Shown: positions 25,854 through 37,111 of the stretch, piece after piece
Position numbering within the stretch: position 1 is the first letter of the stretch
How the letters are laid out: each line of letters starts with the position of its first letter
Assembly: GCA_003669585.1 (NCBI GenBank)
Contig: QWOQ01000007.1
Span: forward strand, 418,694-482,693
Direction of reading: 5' to 3'
Length of the DNA stretch: 64,000 bases
DNA from: Planctomycetota bacterium
Lineage (GTDB): Bacteria; Planctomycetota; Planctomycetia; Pirellulales; UBA1268
Made by a program: the position numbers and the translations under genes
The notes under the pieces: generated by a model
Database searches by the model: none
What the model saw: only the letters and a program-made list of their open reading frames with translations
Told to the model about the DNA's origin: nothing

Positions 25854-28800
25854 ATGGACATTTCAATTCCCAAGACGAACCGTACAACTGATTTCGATAC
25901 CTTTTTTGCCGTCGCGACGCGTCTGAGCGGGCCGTATCCGTATCAGCGGGAATTGGCGACCGACGTAAGCCTTCCAGAATTGCTGAGTGTTCCGACGGGC
26001 GTGGGCAAAACGGCGGCCGCAATTTTGGGCTGGCTGTGGCGACGGCGATTTCATGGAGATGCGGGCATTCGCGACGCAACGCCGCGGCGGCTTGTTTACT
26101 GCTTACCGATGCGGACGCTGGTGGAGCAGACCAGAGATTTTGCCAACAATTGGTTGAATCGACTTGGAATGCTGACGGAGAATACTGGCAACTCTCCGGT
26201 GAACGGCTGGGCTAAACAACAAGGCGACACGGGACGACGCATAGCTGTGTCGATCTTGATGGGTGGCTCAGAAAAGGACGAACTCCGCGATTGGTCCCTC
26301 TGGCCCGAACGGGACGCGATCTTGATCGGGACGCAGGACATGCTGCTGTCGAGAGTACTCAATCGAGGCTACGCCGCCGGTCGAGCGCGTTGGCCCCTGG
26401 ATTTTGCGTTGCTGAACAACGATTGCCTGTGGGTGTTCGACGAAGTGCAACTGATGAGCACCGGGCTGGCCACCAGTTTGCAGTTGGACGCCTGGCGAAA
26501 GTCGCTGCCACTGCAGGACGAGGACGGATTTCGTAAGGCAGCCGAAGGGACGGTTGCGCGGTCCTGCCATTCATTGTGGATGAGCGCGACTTTGGCGAAG
26601 CACTGGTTGGAGACGGCAGTCGATTGGAAGCCGCGAATTCTGACTGCATGGAAACGGATGGAAGAGGACCGCGCGAACTTTCGGTTACGGGACTGCGGGA
26701 CGTCCGGCCCGCTGGCTCCGTTGTTCGCGGGCGGGAACAAGCCGATTAAAAAAGAGGCCGTTGCCAAGATCAAAGCCATACGCGGGGCGAAGGATGGGAA
26801 CCGAGCCGAGGCCGAGTATCTCACCGACCTGACGAAAGCCATCTTGAACTTCTTGAAGCAGCGGTCCCCCGCCGGTGTGACACTGATTATCGTAAACACA
26901 GTCGATCGTGCGCGGGGCTTGTTTCATCTGTTGGACCGGGCCAACAAAAGTTCGCCGCAGCCGTTGGCCGGTGTAGTGCTGCATCTCATTCACTCGCGGT
27001 TTCGGCCGGCGGAGCGAGAGACTTGGAAAACAGTGCTCGACAAAGACAACTTGTCGCCGCGTGTGATCATCTCGACACAAGTGGTCGAGGCAGGCGTTGA
27101 CCTCTCGGCGAGCGTGCTGTTCACGGAACTGGCTCCATGGCCGTCGCTGGTTCAGAGATTCGGACGGTGTGCGAGGTACATCAAATCCGAAACGGGTTGC
27201 GCTGAATCAGGGAAGGTCTATTGGATGGACACGCTCGCCGCGCCGCTGCCGTATGACGAGACAGAGCTGAAGTCCGCACAGGACGCTCTCCAGCAACTCG
27301 ATGATGCGGGGCTTGCTGGGTTGGAGCGATTGCTCGGCAAGCTCGATGATGACCACATCCAGCCGGACGAAGCACAGCGACTCTTGAACGAAGAACGCCG
27401 CAAGCTCTTCCCTTACGCCCCGCGCTTCGTGCCGCGTGACAAAGACCTGTTCGACCTCTTCGACACGACGCCCGACTTGACCGGGGCTGACTTGGATATC
27501 TCGCGGTTCATTCGCGATGGCGATGAACGCGACGTGCAGGTTTTCTGGCGAGACATCACGACCGACAAGAAGCCTCGCAAGAAGCTCAAGGCGCGACGTG
27601 AGGAACTTTGTCCGGTGCCATTCATCACGTTCCGCAAGTTCGTCGAGAAGTTGCCGTATCAGCATCGAGCCTGGCGCTGGAATTACGTCATCGGAGATTG
27701 GGAACGTGTCATTGTCATGGAGGATCGCAGCGAAGTGATCTTCCCCGGCCAGGTCTTTCTGCTCGATTGCGAGTGCGGGGGCTATGACCTCAATGCCGGT
27801 TGGAGTTCCGAATCGAAGGCACGAGTGGAACCTGTGCCAATCGATGACGCTCAGTCTGCGGCGGAGACTTCGATGCCCAAACGTGACGACGAGTCCGGCG
27901 ACGCTGACACGGACGAGGAACACGATGAAGGCGAACGACTCTCGGCGATTTCAGAGAAGTGGCAGTCGATCGAGCAACACACTCGCGATGTTTGCACTCG
28001 TCTCGACGCATTGCTGACGCAGTCTCAGTTGGGTGACTCATTGACGGAGAGCGAGAGCCGAGTGCTGCGAATCGCGGCCCGGTGGCATGATCGCGGCAAA
28101 GCTCACGATGCCTTTCAAGCCAAGCTCAAGGTCGATGAACTGAATTCGCCGGTTGCCAAAGCTGAGTTGTGCAACGAGCCTGCCGCCAAGGCTCCCAGTG
28201 CTGCGTGGAGGCGAGACAAACTTCAAGCGTTATCAACGGCGACACGCTTCGTACTGCCATCAGAAGATTCGTCTGCCGCCGAAGTTGATGAGAACTCAAC
28301 ATCGAACTCACCCACTGCGGACAAACGCCGTCCAAAGTTTCGGCACGAATTGGCGAGCGCGTTAGCGATTCTGAAAACCCTGTGGCAAGCCGATTCAAAA
28401 CACTTGGCGTTCGCATGGCCGGATGGGTTGGAAGCTGCTGGCTTTTCACGCGACGAACCCGAACCCTTGCCGGACGCCGAACGCGAACAGGCATCACGAC
28501 TCATCGACGAATTGACGTCGTTGACACCGCCCGAAGTGGACTTGCTGCTGTACATCGTCGCCGCGCATCACGGCAAAGTGCGGATGTCGCTGCGTTCTGT
28601 CCCCGAAGATTTGCGGACTGAGCTGACCGATGCGTGTCCGCCTCAGGCACGGGGCGTTCGCGACAACGATCCGCTTCCCAAGTGCCGATTACCGGGAACT
28701 GACAATGCCAACGCGGGCTGGACTGCACCGCCGGTCACGTTGCATCTCGACCCGATGGAACTCGGCCTTTCTGGTCGCTATGGCGCGTCATGGCGCGAAC

Positions 28801-28940
28801 GAACTCAGCGGCTGCTCGAACGCCTCGGTCCGTTTCGTCTCGCGTACCTCGAAAGCCTGCTTCGCATCGCCGACTGTCGAGCCTCCGCCGAGGAAGACGC
28901 CGCCGCCAAACTTGCCACCGCGAAGGGGCCGCATCAATGA
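25854..28940 (+). CDS. cas3: Cas3 helicase-nuclease, type I-G form with C-terminal HD domain
   Basis: Unwinds and degrades target DNA after Cascade binding. 1028 residues. The helicase comes first: Walker A SVPTGVGKTAA (residues 47-53), CLPMRTLVEQT, the DExH-type box as FDEVQLM near 190, MSATL near 240, and the C-terminal lobe with STQVVEAGVDL and QRFGRCAR near 430. The HD phosphohydrolase lies at the C-terminus: ARWHDRGKAHDAFQ near 745 and AAHHGKVR near 903. Helicase before HD is the reverse of most Cas3 proteins and is characteristic of subtype I-G (old I-U). A long acidic linker separates them. Its stop overlaps the csx17 ATG (ATGA). Confidence 0.95.
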   Translation: MDISIPKTNRTTDFDTFFAVATRLSGPYPYQRELATDVSLPELLSVPTGVGKTAAAILGWLWRRRFHGDAGIRDATPRRLVYCLPMRTLVEQTRDFANNWLNRLGMLTENTGNSPVNGWAKQQGDTGRRIAVSILMGGSEKDELRDWSLWPERDAILIGTQDMLLSRVLNRGYAAGRARWPLDFALLNNDCLWVFDEVQLMSTGLATSLQLDAWRKSLPLQDEDGFRKAAEGTVARSCHSLWMSATLAKHWLETAVDWKPRILTAWKRMEEDRANFRLRDCGTSGPLAPLFAGGNKPIKKEAVAKIKAIRGAKDGNRAEAEYLTDLTKAILNFLKQRSPAGVTLIIVNTVDRARGLFHLLDRANKSSPQPLAGVVLHLIHSRFRPAERETWKTVLDKDNLSPRVIISTQVVEAGVDLSASVLFTELAPWPSLVQRFGRCARYIKSETGCAESGKVYWMDTLAAPLPYDETELKSAQDALQQLDDAGLAGLERLLGKLDDDHIQPDEAQRLLNEERRKLFPYAPRFVPRDKDLFDLFDTTPDLTGADLDISRFIRDGDERDVQVFWRDITTDKKPRKKLKARREELCPVPFITFRKFVEKLPYQHRAWRWNYVIGDWERVIVMEDRSEVIFPGQVFLLDCECGGYDLNAGWSSESKARVEPVPIDDAQSAAETSMPKRDDESGDADTDEEHDEGERLSAISEKWQSIEQHTRDVCTRLDALLTQSQLGDSLTESESRVLRIAARWHDRGKAHDAFQAKLKVDELNSPVAKAELCNEPAAKAPSAAWRRDKLQALSTATRFVLPSEDSSAAEVDENSTSNSPTADKRRPKFRHELASALAILKTLWQADSKHLAFAWPDGLEAAGFSRDEPEPLPDAEREQASRLIDELTSLTPPEVDLLLYIVAAHHGKVRMSLRSVPEDLRTELTDACPPQARGVRDNDPLPKCRLPGTDNANAGWTAPPVTLHLDPMELGLSGRYGASWRERTQRLLERLGPFRLAYLESLLRIADCRASAEEDAAAKLATAKGPHQ

Positions 28941-31354
28941 ATCAACCACTCTCGTTGCCCGGTTGCACGCCCGAACCACTCGGCAACTATCTCAAAGCCC
29001 TCGGCCTTTTCCGCCTTGTCTCCGAGCAAGCTGATCCCAACGCCAGAGCATGGTGGAAAAAAGGTTGCTTGTGGCTTCAAACGGGATTGTCACGCACCGA
29101 ACTGGAAGAGTTTTTCTTGGTCGGAGTCGGAACCGAGAAATCACCGGTCTATGCGCCAACACCGATCTTTGCTCCTTGGGGTGGAAGACCCGGCTTCTAT
29201 GCGAACGGCAATACAAAAGCGCGGGAACGTCAACAGCGATTGATGCAGACCGCCCATGTGAGATTCGACCAATGCCGCGAGACACTTCAAATTATCACCA
29301 GCCTTCTCGCTGCGAGGGGTTGGATTGACGACTACGAAAAGGTCACGAAGAAGGACGCAACGAAACAGGAGTGCATTCGAGCGTGCCGAATGATCGTCCC
29401 GCCAGCGGCCACCGAGTGGTTCGATGCCGCCATCGCGATGGAAGAGTCGGAAACGTATGGGGCACTCTTCGGGACTGGTGGCAATGAAGGCAGCACGGAT
29501 TTGACAAACAACTTCTTGGAACTCGTTGAAGACGCACTCGGTTTCCCGACACCTAAGCCGTTCTCCAACGAAGGGCTGCAAGCTGCTCTTTTCCTTGCTC
29601 CGCGATCCGCAGGCAGCGATGTTCCAGGCGGACAGAGCTTTCCATCGACCGCTGAGGCTCCCAATGCGGGGCAGGACTTTGTCGGCAAGACTTCCACGAA
29701 TCCGTGGGATGTAGTTCTCATGATGGAAGGCTGCGTCTTGTTTGCCGGTGCTCTCACAAAACGACTCTCGCAATACGGGAAAGGCAAGGCCGCGTTTCCA
29801 TTCATGCTCTCGTATGTCGCCACCGATGCGTCGGGCGAGTCCGTGAGAGAGCAACCCAAGCAAGACGTGAAGTCGGAGAAGTGTCGCGCCGAATTCTGGA
29901 TGCCGATTTGGAATCAGCCGTGCTCGCTCGCGGATTTCAAGGCGATGTTGGCGGAGGGACGCTTGCAACGCCGGAACGGCGCGAATGCAGAGCATTCTGT
30001 GCGAGCGATGGAAGCCGTTGCAGCGTTGGGCGTGTCGCGCGGGATTCGCAGCTTCAAACGATTCGGACTTTTCGAGCGTCGAGGTCAGGGCTACTATATC
30101 GCCTCGCAGTTGGGAGACTTCATCGTTCCCGACAAGCCAGTGAGATCGCTCGATCTCATCGAGCAAATCGATGAGTTTCGTAACCAAGCCTACACCAGCT
30201 TGCGCGAAGGTCCGCGCGTGCCAGATCGGGTCTTGTATGCTCGCGCCAATCTCGAAAAGGCGGTTGCCAGAGTCCTGCGACGCGACATTGGCGCTGATGG
30301 AGTCGATGCGGCATCGCTGGTCGGTGTTGTGGTGGGTGCGGCCCAGTTGGAGCGAGAGGTCTCGACGCTCAAAGATCACAGCAAGATGTTGCGGCCGTGT
30401 CAGTGGCTTTGTGGGTTGTGGCAAAAGCGATCCAATGGTCTTTCGTTCGATGACGGAACCGAAGAGTTTCGCTTGGCGAGTGCAGTTGCTGCGATCGCAC
30501 CGTGGGGCAAAGTTGAACGTGCCGGTCGCACGATCCCAGCCGTGGATGCAATCCGATGCAACTTGTTACCGATCTCGCGGGACACGTCTGCAACTCGATA
30601 TTGGAATTGGGATGACACGTCCCGATCCGCCGTTTGGTCAACGAGCGCGACACTGCTCGACAACTTTGCTCGCGTCATGCAACGGCGTCTGATTGATACG
30701 ACACGCGGAGCCGGTGTTGGACTGCCGCTGGCGAGCTTCTACGGTGCAAGCTTCTCGGACTTACTGAAGCTGTGGAATCAGCAACTCGATGAAACTCGAA
30801 TTGCTGATCTGATTCACGGCCTTTCGCTGATGAAATCGTGGGCTTCAGACGACGAAGGCCGAGCAGGTGACACGTTCACGCCGGACCTATCACCGACGGC
30901 TGTATGGTTCGATGCGCTGGATCAACCGCATGCGACATTTGAACTACCGCGAGACTTGTCAGGGCGCGATCTGCTTTCGGCAACGGACGTACAAGCTGCG
31001 TTCGAGTTGCCGCGTGGTTATGCCCTCTTGAAGCTGTGTTTCCTCGGCGGCAGATTGCCGCCGCGCCCCATCGAAAAGCAAGCGGCTCGCAGTGACGGGA
31101 CCGAGCCGTACCCGTCGGCGAGCATCGACATTCTCAGAATGCTCTCGGCTGGTCGAATGCCCGACGCGATGAGCCGCGCTGCGGCCAAGCTCAAAGCACT
31201 CGGCTATCCGACTCTGATCCCTGACGCCGCGTTGCGTTCCGCCGAATTCGACCTAGCACCTTCTGAATGCCGACGCCTCGCCGGCCTGCTGCTGATTCCC
31301 ATCCGGCACCCCGGTGCCCTTGCCAGTCTGGTCATTAAACCCAAACCCTTTTGA
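28937..31354 (+). CDS. csx17: Csx17-family protein, presumed large subunit of type I-G Cascade
   Basis: An 805-residue protein beginning LPGCTPEPLGNYLKALGLFRLVSEQ, the recognisable N-terminus of the Csx17 family, which accompanies csb1 and csb2 in type I-G loci and is thought to play the Cas8-like large-subunit role. No catalytic motif is visible, as expected. The ATG overlaps the cas3 stop by 4 bp; a longer frame exists upstream but would lie within cas3. It is followed 14 bp later by csb1. Confidence 0.88.
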   Translation: MNQPLSLPGCTPEPLGNYLKALGLFRLVSEQADPNARAWWKKGCLWLQTGLSRTELEEFFLVGVGTEKSPVYAPTPIFAPWGGRPGFYANGNTKARERQQRLMQTAHVRFDQCRETLQIITSLLAARGWIDDYEKVTKKDATKQECIRACRMIVPPAATEWFDAAIAMEESETYGALFGTGGNEGSTDLTNNFLELVEDALGFPTPKPFSNEGLQAALFLAPRSAGSDVPGGQSFPSTAEAPNAGQDFVGKTSTNPWDVVLMMEGCVLFAGALTKRLSQYGKGKAAFPFMLSYVATDASGESVREQPKQDVKSEKCRAEFWMPIWNQPCSLADFKAMLAEGRLQRRNGANAEHSVRAMEAVAALGVSRGIRSFKRFGLFERRGQGYYIASQLGDFIVPDKPVRSLDLIEQIDEFRNQAYTSLREGPRVPDRVLYARANLEKAVARVLRRDIGADGVDAASLVGVVVGAAQLEREVSTLKDHSKMLRPCQWLCGLWQKRSNGLSFDDGTEEFRLASAVAAIAPWGKVERAGRTIPAVDAIRCNLLPISRDTSATRYWNWDDTSRSAVWSTSATLLDNFARVMQRRLIDTTRGAGVGLPLASFYGASFSDLLKLWNQQLDETRIADLIHGLSLMKSWASDDEGRAGDTFTPDLSPTAVWFDALDQPHATFELPRDLSGRDLLSATDVQAAFELPRGYALLKLCFLGGRLPPRPIEKQAARSDGTEPYPSASIDILRMLSAGRMPDAMSRAAAKLKALGYPTLIPDAALRSAEFDLAPSECRRLAGLLLIPIRHPGALASLVIKPKPF

Positions 31355-31368
31355 TACGGAGACGAACG

Positions 31369-32535
31369 ATGCCACTTGATCTTTCACCGCTTAACGATTC
31401 AACCCGCCTGTTGATCAACGCTGAGTTGGACGTTGCTTTCGGCGGCGGTCGCCGATTCCAACCGACAGGTTTTCCGGACCTTGGTCCTGCATTGTTCAAG
31501 GATGTTGATGGGGTGACTGATTGGCTCCTTGTCGAGTCGGTGCAGTCCATTGCCAATCGACTTGAGGCTGCGTGTTGGGACGACGCGGAGGAACACTATG
31601 ACGCGACCTGCGACAGAATCCCATTCGTTCGATCCGAGATCACACTACGAGGAAGTTCCAGAACCACCAGCACTCCGCAAGAAGCGCATCGACTCGCTTC
31701 GCCGTACATCCTCGCTGGCAACTACACATACACGCCCTCAGCACAGCAACAGAGTCCGCCGCAACAGGCTCAACCAGTGACCGAACCACTTTGGAAGCGA
31801 CTTTGTTCCGCAGCTGGACCACTTGCAATGAGCCTTGAGGATGACGCGCCGTTCCGGTTGCGAAATCACGCCGGGCACCTATTTCGATTTGATCCAGGCA
31901 GCTTGCTTCACGGTATGTGGCTCAGCACAAAGGTTGTTCCAACAGGCAAAACCAAGGCCGCACTTTGCGGCGGCAAAGTGCGTTTCCCTCGCATTATTTC
32001 AGGCTTCGTCGAAGCTAAAAATCCGCGAACGGCTCAATCGGGCGGCGTGAAGCGGGAGCGAATTCGGGATCAGTCGGAAGAAGGTGCCGACGCGGCATTG
32101 GGATTTGGTTCCATCCCATTTCCGCGAACTGACTTCACCTCTGGTGGGATATTCGCGCGGTTCAATCTCGACCTCAGTCTGCTGAGAACTTTGGGCCTCG
32201 GCAGGACTCAGCCGCTGGCGAATGGACAAACTCAATGCACGCCAGCAATTCCGCTACTTCAACAGCAGGGCATATTCACAAACGAAGAAGCGTTTCTCGT
32301 GACATGGACTATCTACAAGATTCAGCGGTTTCTCAGTCATGGGCTGAGTCTTCGGAGCGGCTGTCAGTTCGTGTTGAAGAATGTTTCCGTCGAGGGGCCA
32401 ACTGCATTCACATGGCCGATTGATACGGATGTCACAGCCGCCCTGACGACTCTGAAGGACGGTTTGTTTCCGCTGCTAACCGGCTCGCAAGGATGGGCGG
32501 CCCGAAACGTCACTTCGGTCACTTATTTAGGGTAA
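31369..32535 (+). CDS. csb1: Csb1 (Cas7-type backbone subunit of type I-G Cascade)
   Basis: A 388-residue RAMP protein of the GSU0053/Csb1 family, the crRNA-binding backbone of the effector. Features: FQPTGFPDLGPALF near residue 30, DWLLVESVQSIANRLE near 50, a long middle domain, and FPRIISGFVEAKNPR, IPFPRTDFTSG and TIYKIQRFLSHGLSLRSGC near the C-terminus. The ATG at 31369 has GGAG about 8 nt upstream. It is separated from csb2 by 5 bp. Confidence 0.9.
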   Translation: MPLDLSPLNDSTRLLINAELDVAFGGGRRFQPTGFPDLGPALFKDVDGVTDWLLVESVQSIANRLEAACWDDAEEHYDATCDRIPFVRSEITLRGSSRTTSTPQEAHRLASPYILAGNYTYTPSAQQQSPPQQAQPVTEPLWKRLCSAAGPLAMSLEDDAPFRLRNHAGHLFRFDPGSLLHGMWLSTKVVPTGKTKAALCGGKVRFPRIISGFVEAKNPRTAQSGGVKRERIRDQSEEGADAALGFGSIPFPRTDFTSGGIFARFNLDLSLLRTLGLGRTQPLANGQTQCTPAIPLLQQQGIFTNEEAFLVTWTIYKIQRFLSHGLSLRSGCQFVLKNVSVEGPTAFTWPIDTDVTAALTTLKDGLFPLLTGSQGWAARNVTSVTYLG

Positions 32536-32540
32536 CGCTC

Positions 32541-34694
32541 ATGTCGTTGACGATCTCGATTCGATTCCTGACCGGTCGCGCCAACTTGCATCATTGGCAG
32601 GCGCATCACAGCGATGGCAAGCTCGACTGGCCGCCGTCGCCTTGGCGACTCTTGCGCAGTCTCGTGGCTGTCGCTGGACGTGGCATGACTTCACTCCCGT
32701 GGCCACCGCATATGGCGGAAATGACGGTGGTTGTGCCGGGCACGAAGACCGTGTCCAAGAAAGGCATCCCTAAGCCGACGCAAGAGAAACTCGACTGGCA
32801 AAAGGCGAAACGCAGGCTGCGACTTGTCGAACTGCTGACCGACGGCGAGGCCGCTCAGTTTCGGACGGCGAATCCTTGGCAGGGCTTTGACGCAGCTCTC
32901 AAGGAGTTGCAGGCAAGGGCACTTCGGCAAGTGCCTGTGGCATTGTGTGACACACCGAACGACGACCTCGGAATAAACTCGCTCATCAGTTTGCTGTCGA
33001 GCATGTCAGACGCCCCGGAGATTTGGCTTCCGCGATCCAGTCATGGCCACACTCGACAGTACTTTCCCATTCACGAAGAAGGCATCGTCAAACCGTCCGG
33101 CGTGCCAGTGTTCGACACGTTCGCTGTTGTGGACAAGAACCTTCCTGTTCATTTTCAGTGGCCATACCTTGAACTATCCGAAGCCGATCCACAACTGAAC
33201 GAACTGCGCCGGATACTGTCCCGAATGACCTACTTCGGCCGAGCGGAATCTTGGTGCGAGGCGACGGCTCACGTCGGACTCAAGCTGGAAGAAGGACCGC
33301 ACACATCGTATTGGAAATGCGTTTGCGCTGGCGGAGTCGGCCAGCACTCGGCGTCTATCGACGACCGAAACTTCATCGTTGAGCGAAAGCTTGCACCGAT
33401 ACCAATCCAAACCGAGCAGTTTCGTAACGAAGTCTTGGAGTTCGTGTGGCGCGTGACTCCCCGACTAACTCGTGAAGCCTTTCGGCAGACGCTCCTCGCT
33501 GAATCAAACGCAACGATGCTGCTCCGATGTCTGCTCCGCGAGTCCAGCGCAGACATTGCAAGCAATCTCGACCGGCCGATCGGGACACGTTGGGTGCATT
33601 ACGCGGTGCCGCGAGCGATATTCGATTTGCCGTCCCCAAGACCGAAAACTCGGCTTCGTCCGCAAGAGACAATTCAAGTCGTCCGGTACGCGCTGAACTC
33701 GGTGACCATGAATCGCCCCGTATTGCCACCGCTGACGGACACGTTGCTCATCGGCGGAAAGTTTCGTGATGCCGCGCTCGCGATCTACGGAGTGGTGACG
33801 GGTAAGAAGAACTGGTTTGATTACGACGAAGCCGATCCATATCCGCGCAATTTGTGCGGTCACGAGCGAGATCGTAAGCCGTTGTGCGGTCACACGCACG
33901 CCTTCTTCTGGCCAACAGACGAAGACAACGACGGCTTCCTCGATCACGTCACGGTCTATTGCCCCGCTGGATTCGAGCAAAGTGAAGTCGATGCGCTGCG
34001 GCGACTCGTGCGAATTCGCCAGCGAGGCGGACGGCCGGACTTGCTCGTGACACCAGTATTTCTCGGCAAGGCCGAGGCCTTTGGACCGTGGCAACTCAAG
34101 CCTGGTGCTGAGCCAGTTCGGTCGTTCGTCTCTGCGACGCCTTACTTCTGCCCATTGCATCTGACGCACGGTAAAAACGGCAGTGGCAAGTTGCGTCCGA
34201 TCACTCCAATCCTGCAACGTGGTCTTGTCGAGTATGGGATCACGGCTGACGTCAAGCAAATCGACGAGTTGGTCTTTGACTACGCCCCAGCTGACCTGGC
34301 CGAAGTTTGTGAAAGTATCGCAGCGAACGTGGCTCGTCAGCCAATCCCCCCGCGACAGTTCTTTCCTGTGATCGAACCGCCATCGACATTTCCATCACTC
34401 TCTCAGCCTGACGGGTCTTGCAACTCGCGTTACAAAGGCGCGTGCATTCGAAATGCAGATGATCCGCAATATCCGTTCGGACTCACCGTTGGTCTGCTCG
34501 TCAATCACAGCACGAGGTTCGTTCGCACTCTCAGCTTTTGCCGCCGTCGTCGCGACGCCGAGGTCAAAGGCCCAGGCCGTCTGTTTCGAATCACTTTCCG
34601 CGAAACTCAGCCACCGCGTCCTTTCGCCCTCGGCGATCAATGCCACTTCGGTTTGGGCTTGTTTGTCCCGGAAATGGAATCAGCGGTTCGATGA
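32541..34694 (+). CDS. csb2: Csb2 (Cas5-Cas6 fusion of type I-G)
   Basis: A 717-residue protein of the Csb2 (GSU0054) family, in which a Cas5-like RAMP and a Cas6-like crRNA-processing RAMP are fused. The N-terminus (SLTISIRFLTGRANLHHWQAH...WPPSPWRLLRSLVA) is the family signature. Histidines around CGHTHAFFWPTDEDNDGFLDHVTVY (near residue 455) and a glycine-rich C-terminus belong to the Cas6-like part; a processing histidine is likely among them but cannot be named. ATG at 32541 chosen for the AGGG 9 nt upstream and family start. Confidence 0.9.
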   Translation: MSLTISIRFLTGRANLHHWQAHHSDGKLDWPPSPWRLLRSLVAVAGRGMTSLPWPPHMAEMTVVVPGTKTVSKKGIPKPTQEKLDWQKAKRRLRLVELLTDGEAAQFRTANPWQGFDAALKELQARALRQVPVALCDTPNDDLGINSLISLLSSMSDAPEIWLPRSSHGHTRQYFPIHEEGIVKPSGVPVFDTFAVVDKNLPVHFQWPYLELSEADPQLNELRRILSRMTYFGRAESWCEATAHVGLKLEEGPHTSYWKCVCAGGVGQHSASIDDRNFIVERKLAPIPIQTEQFRNEVLEFVWRVTPRLTREAFRQTLLAESNATMLLRCLLRESSADIASNLDRPIGTRWVHYAVPRAIFDLPSPRPKTRLRPQETIQVVRYALNSVTMNRPVLPPLTDTLLIGGKFRDAALAIYGVVTGKKNWFDYDEADPYPRNLCGHERDRKPLCGHTHAFFWPTDEDNDGFLDHVTVYCPAGFEQSEVDALRRLVRIRQRGGRPDLLVTPVFLGKAEAFGPWQLKPGAEPVRSFVSATPYFCPLHLTHGKNGSGKLRPITPILQRGLVEYGITADVKQIDELVFDYAPADLAEVCESIAANVARQPIPPRQFFPVIEPPSTFPSLSQPDGSCNSRYKGACIRNADDPQYPFGLTVGLLVNHSTRFVRTLSFCRRRRDAEVKGPGRLFRITFRETQPPRPFALGDQCHFGLGLFVPEMESAVR

Positions 34695-35310
<616 letters not shown>

Positions 35311-35320
35311 GGAATTCACT

Positions 35321-37111
35321 ATGTCTGTAGCTGCTGGGCCCGAGTCGTTACCCGACTATCTGCCGGCCCGAATGCTCAACGAGTTCGTCTATTGCCCACG
35401 GCTGTTTTTTTACGAGCACGTCGAGGCAGTGTTTGTCCATAATCGCGAAACAGTTGAAGGCACTATTATTCATGCTCGCGTGGATGGCGGCAACGGCAAA
35501 CTCGCTGCTGCAGAAGAACTCGCTCCCGACGATGTGATTCATGCGAGGAGTGTCACGTTGTCAAGCGACCGCGTTGGACTGATCGCCAAGATGGATTTAA
35601 TCGAGGTGGCTGACGGAACCGTGACGCCCGTCGATTACAAACGTGGCAAGCCGTTCGTGAAAGCGGATGGCACGCTCGATGTGTGGGACACGGATCGCGT
35701 ACAGATGACGGCCCAGGCCATCGTGCTTCGCGACAACGGCTACTCGTGCAGCGAAGCGGTGCTTTACTATTCGGCCACGAAACAGCGCGTGCGGATTGAG
35801 ATCGATGACGCTGCAGTTGAATGGGCGATCGAGAAGCTGCGTGCTGCCCGCGAAACGGCTGCCGCCGGCGTGATCCCACCACCACTGGTTGACAGTCCGA
35901 AATGCCCGAAATGTTCCCTCGTCGGCATTTGCCTGCCGGATGAAACACGGGCGATATGGACTGCGAGCCATGAGGCGAAGCAGGCTCAGCGTACTATGTT
36001 CGGCGAATTAAATATCATTGAAGCCCCTTTGGCGGATGAACTGCAGGAGCGGGAGGTCCGGCAGTTGCTGCCAGCTCGCGACGATCTCCGGCCGCTCTAT
36101 CTCAACACGCAGGGCCTGAGGGTTGGCAAGAGCGGGTATCTGTTGAAAGTGCAGGAAAAAGATCGGGTGGTAGAAGAGGTGCGGATCAACGAGGTCTGTC
36201 AGGTGAGCCTGTTTGGGAACATTCAAATCACCACACAAGCGGTGCAGGCGTTATGCGAAATGGAAGTGCCGATCGCCTATTTCTCGATGGGCGGCTGGTT
36301 TTATGGGTTGACGCAGGGGCTGGGCGTTCGCAACGTGTCTCTACGGCGGCACCAATTTCGCCTGGCTGATTCGCCAACATTTTGTCTTCGGATCGCCAGG
36401 TCTTTAGTGGCTGGCAAAATCCGCAATCAACGGACGCTTCTGCAACGCAACCATGTAGAGCCACCGGCCAGTGCTATTGGGCAGATGAAGTGGGCCATTG
36501 AAGAGGCTGAACGGGCAGAATCGATTCCGGAACTGCTTGGCATTGAAGGCAATGCCGCGAGAATCTATTTCGCCAACTTCCCCGGAATGATCAAAGCCGA
36601 TGACGAGCCTTGGAGCGAATCGCAAGGGAAGCCGGTTTTGTCATTTGATTTCACGGTACGAAACCGCCGCCCACCGCGGGATCCTGTCAACGCGATGTTG
36701 TCGCTGGCCTATAGCGTGTTGGCAAAAGACCTGACAATTGTCTGTCAGGCCGTAGGGTTTGATCCGTTCATCGGCTGCTACCATCAGCCGCGGTACGGAC
36801 GGGCACCATTGGCTCTGGACTTGATGGAGCCGTTTCGGCCTTTGATCGCCGATTCGGCTGTGCTGACGGCGATTAACACGAAGATGGTACAGCCGAGTGA
36901 TTTCGTGCAGGCAGGGCAGTCGGTAGCGATGACACCGGGTGGAAGGAAAGCTTTTTTTAGGGCGTACGAACAGCGGATGGACACACTCGTCACACACCCC
37001 ATTTTCGGGTATCGTGTAAATTATCGCCGGATGCTGGAAATACAGGCTCGTTTACTGGCGAGAGTGGTCACTGGTGAACTGAATACGTATCCTGTTTTTA
37101 CGACCCGCTGA
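35321..37111 (+). CDS. cas4-cas1: Cas4-Cas1 fusion
   Basis: A 596-residue fusion. Residues 1-~215 are Cas4: first cluster cysteine at C25 (EFVYCPRLFFYEH), RecB-type nuclease motif VDYKRGK near 102, and a cysteine group CPKCSLVGIC near 196, giving a 4Fe-4S exonuclease that trims and PAM-selects prespacers. From about residue 250 to the end is Cas1: LYLNTQGLRVGKSGYLL, LGIEGNAARIYF (metal-binding Glu), GCYHQPRYGRAPLALDLMEPFRP (His and Asp/Glu ligands). This fusion is characteristic of type I-G. ATG at 35321, with GAGG 8 nt upstream. Confidence 0.95.
   Translation: MSVAAGPESLPDYLPARMLNEFVYCPRLFFYEHVEAVFVHNRETVEGTIIHARVDGGNGKLAAAEELAPDDVIHARSVTLSSDRVGLIAKMDLIEVADGTVTPVDYKRGKPFVKADGTLDVWDTDRVQMTAQAIVLRDNGYSCSEAVLYYSATKQRVRIEIDDAAVEWAIEKLRAARETAAAGVIPPPLVDSPKCPKCSLVGICLPDETRAIWTASHEAKQAQRTMFGELNIIEAPLADELQEREVRQLLPARDDLRPLYLNTQGLRVGKSGYLLKVQEKDRVVEEVRINEVCQVSLFGNIQITTQAVQALCEMEVPIAYFSMGGWFYGLTQGLGVRNVSLRRHQFRLADSPTFCLRIARSLVAGKIRNQRTLLQRNHVEPPASAIGQMKWAIEEAERAESIPELLGIEGNAARIYFANFPGMIKADDEPWSESQGKPVLSFDFTVRNRRPPRDPVNAMLSLAYSVLAKDLTIVCQAVGFDPFIGCYHQPRYGRAPLALDLMEPFRPLIADSAVLTAINTKMVQPSDFVQAGQSVAMTPGGRKAFFRAYEQRMDTLVTHPIFGYRVNYRRMLEIQARLLARVVTGELNTYPVFTTR

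Noticed and set aside
29141-30424. A 427-codon minus-strand frame within csx17
   Set aside because: It is antisense to a well-supported cas gene and resembles no family; high-GC codon bias makes such shadows common.
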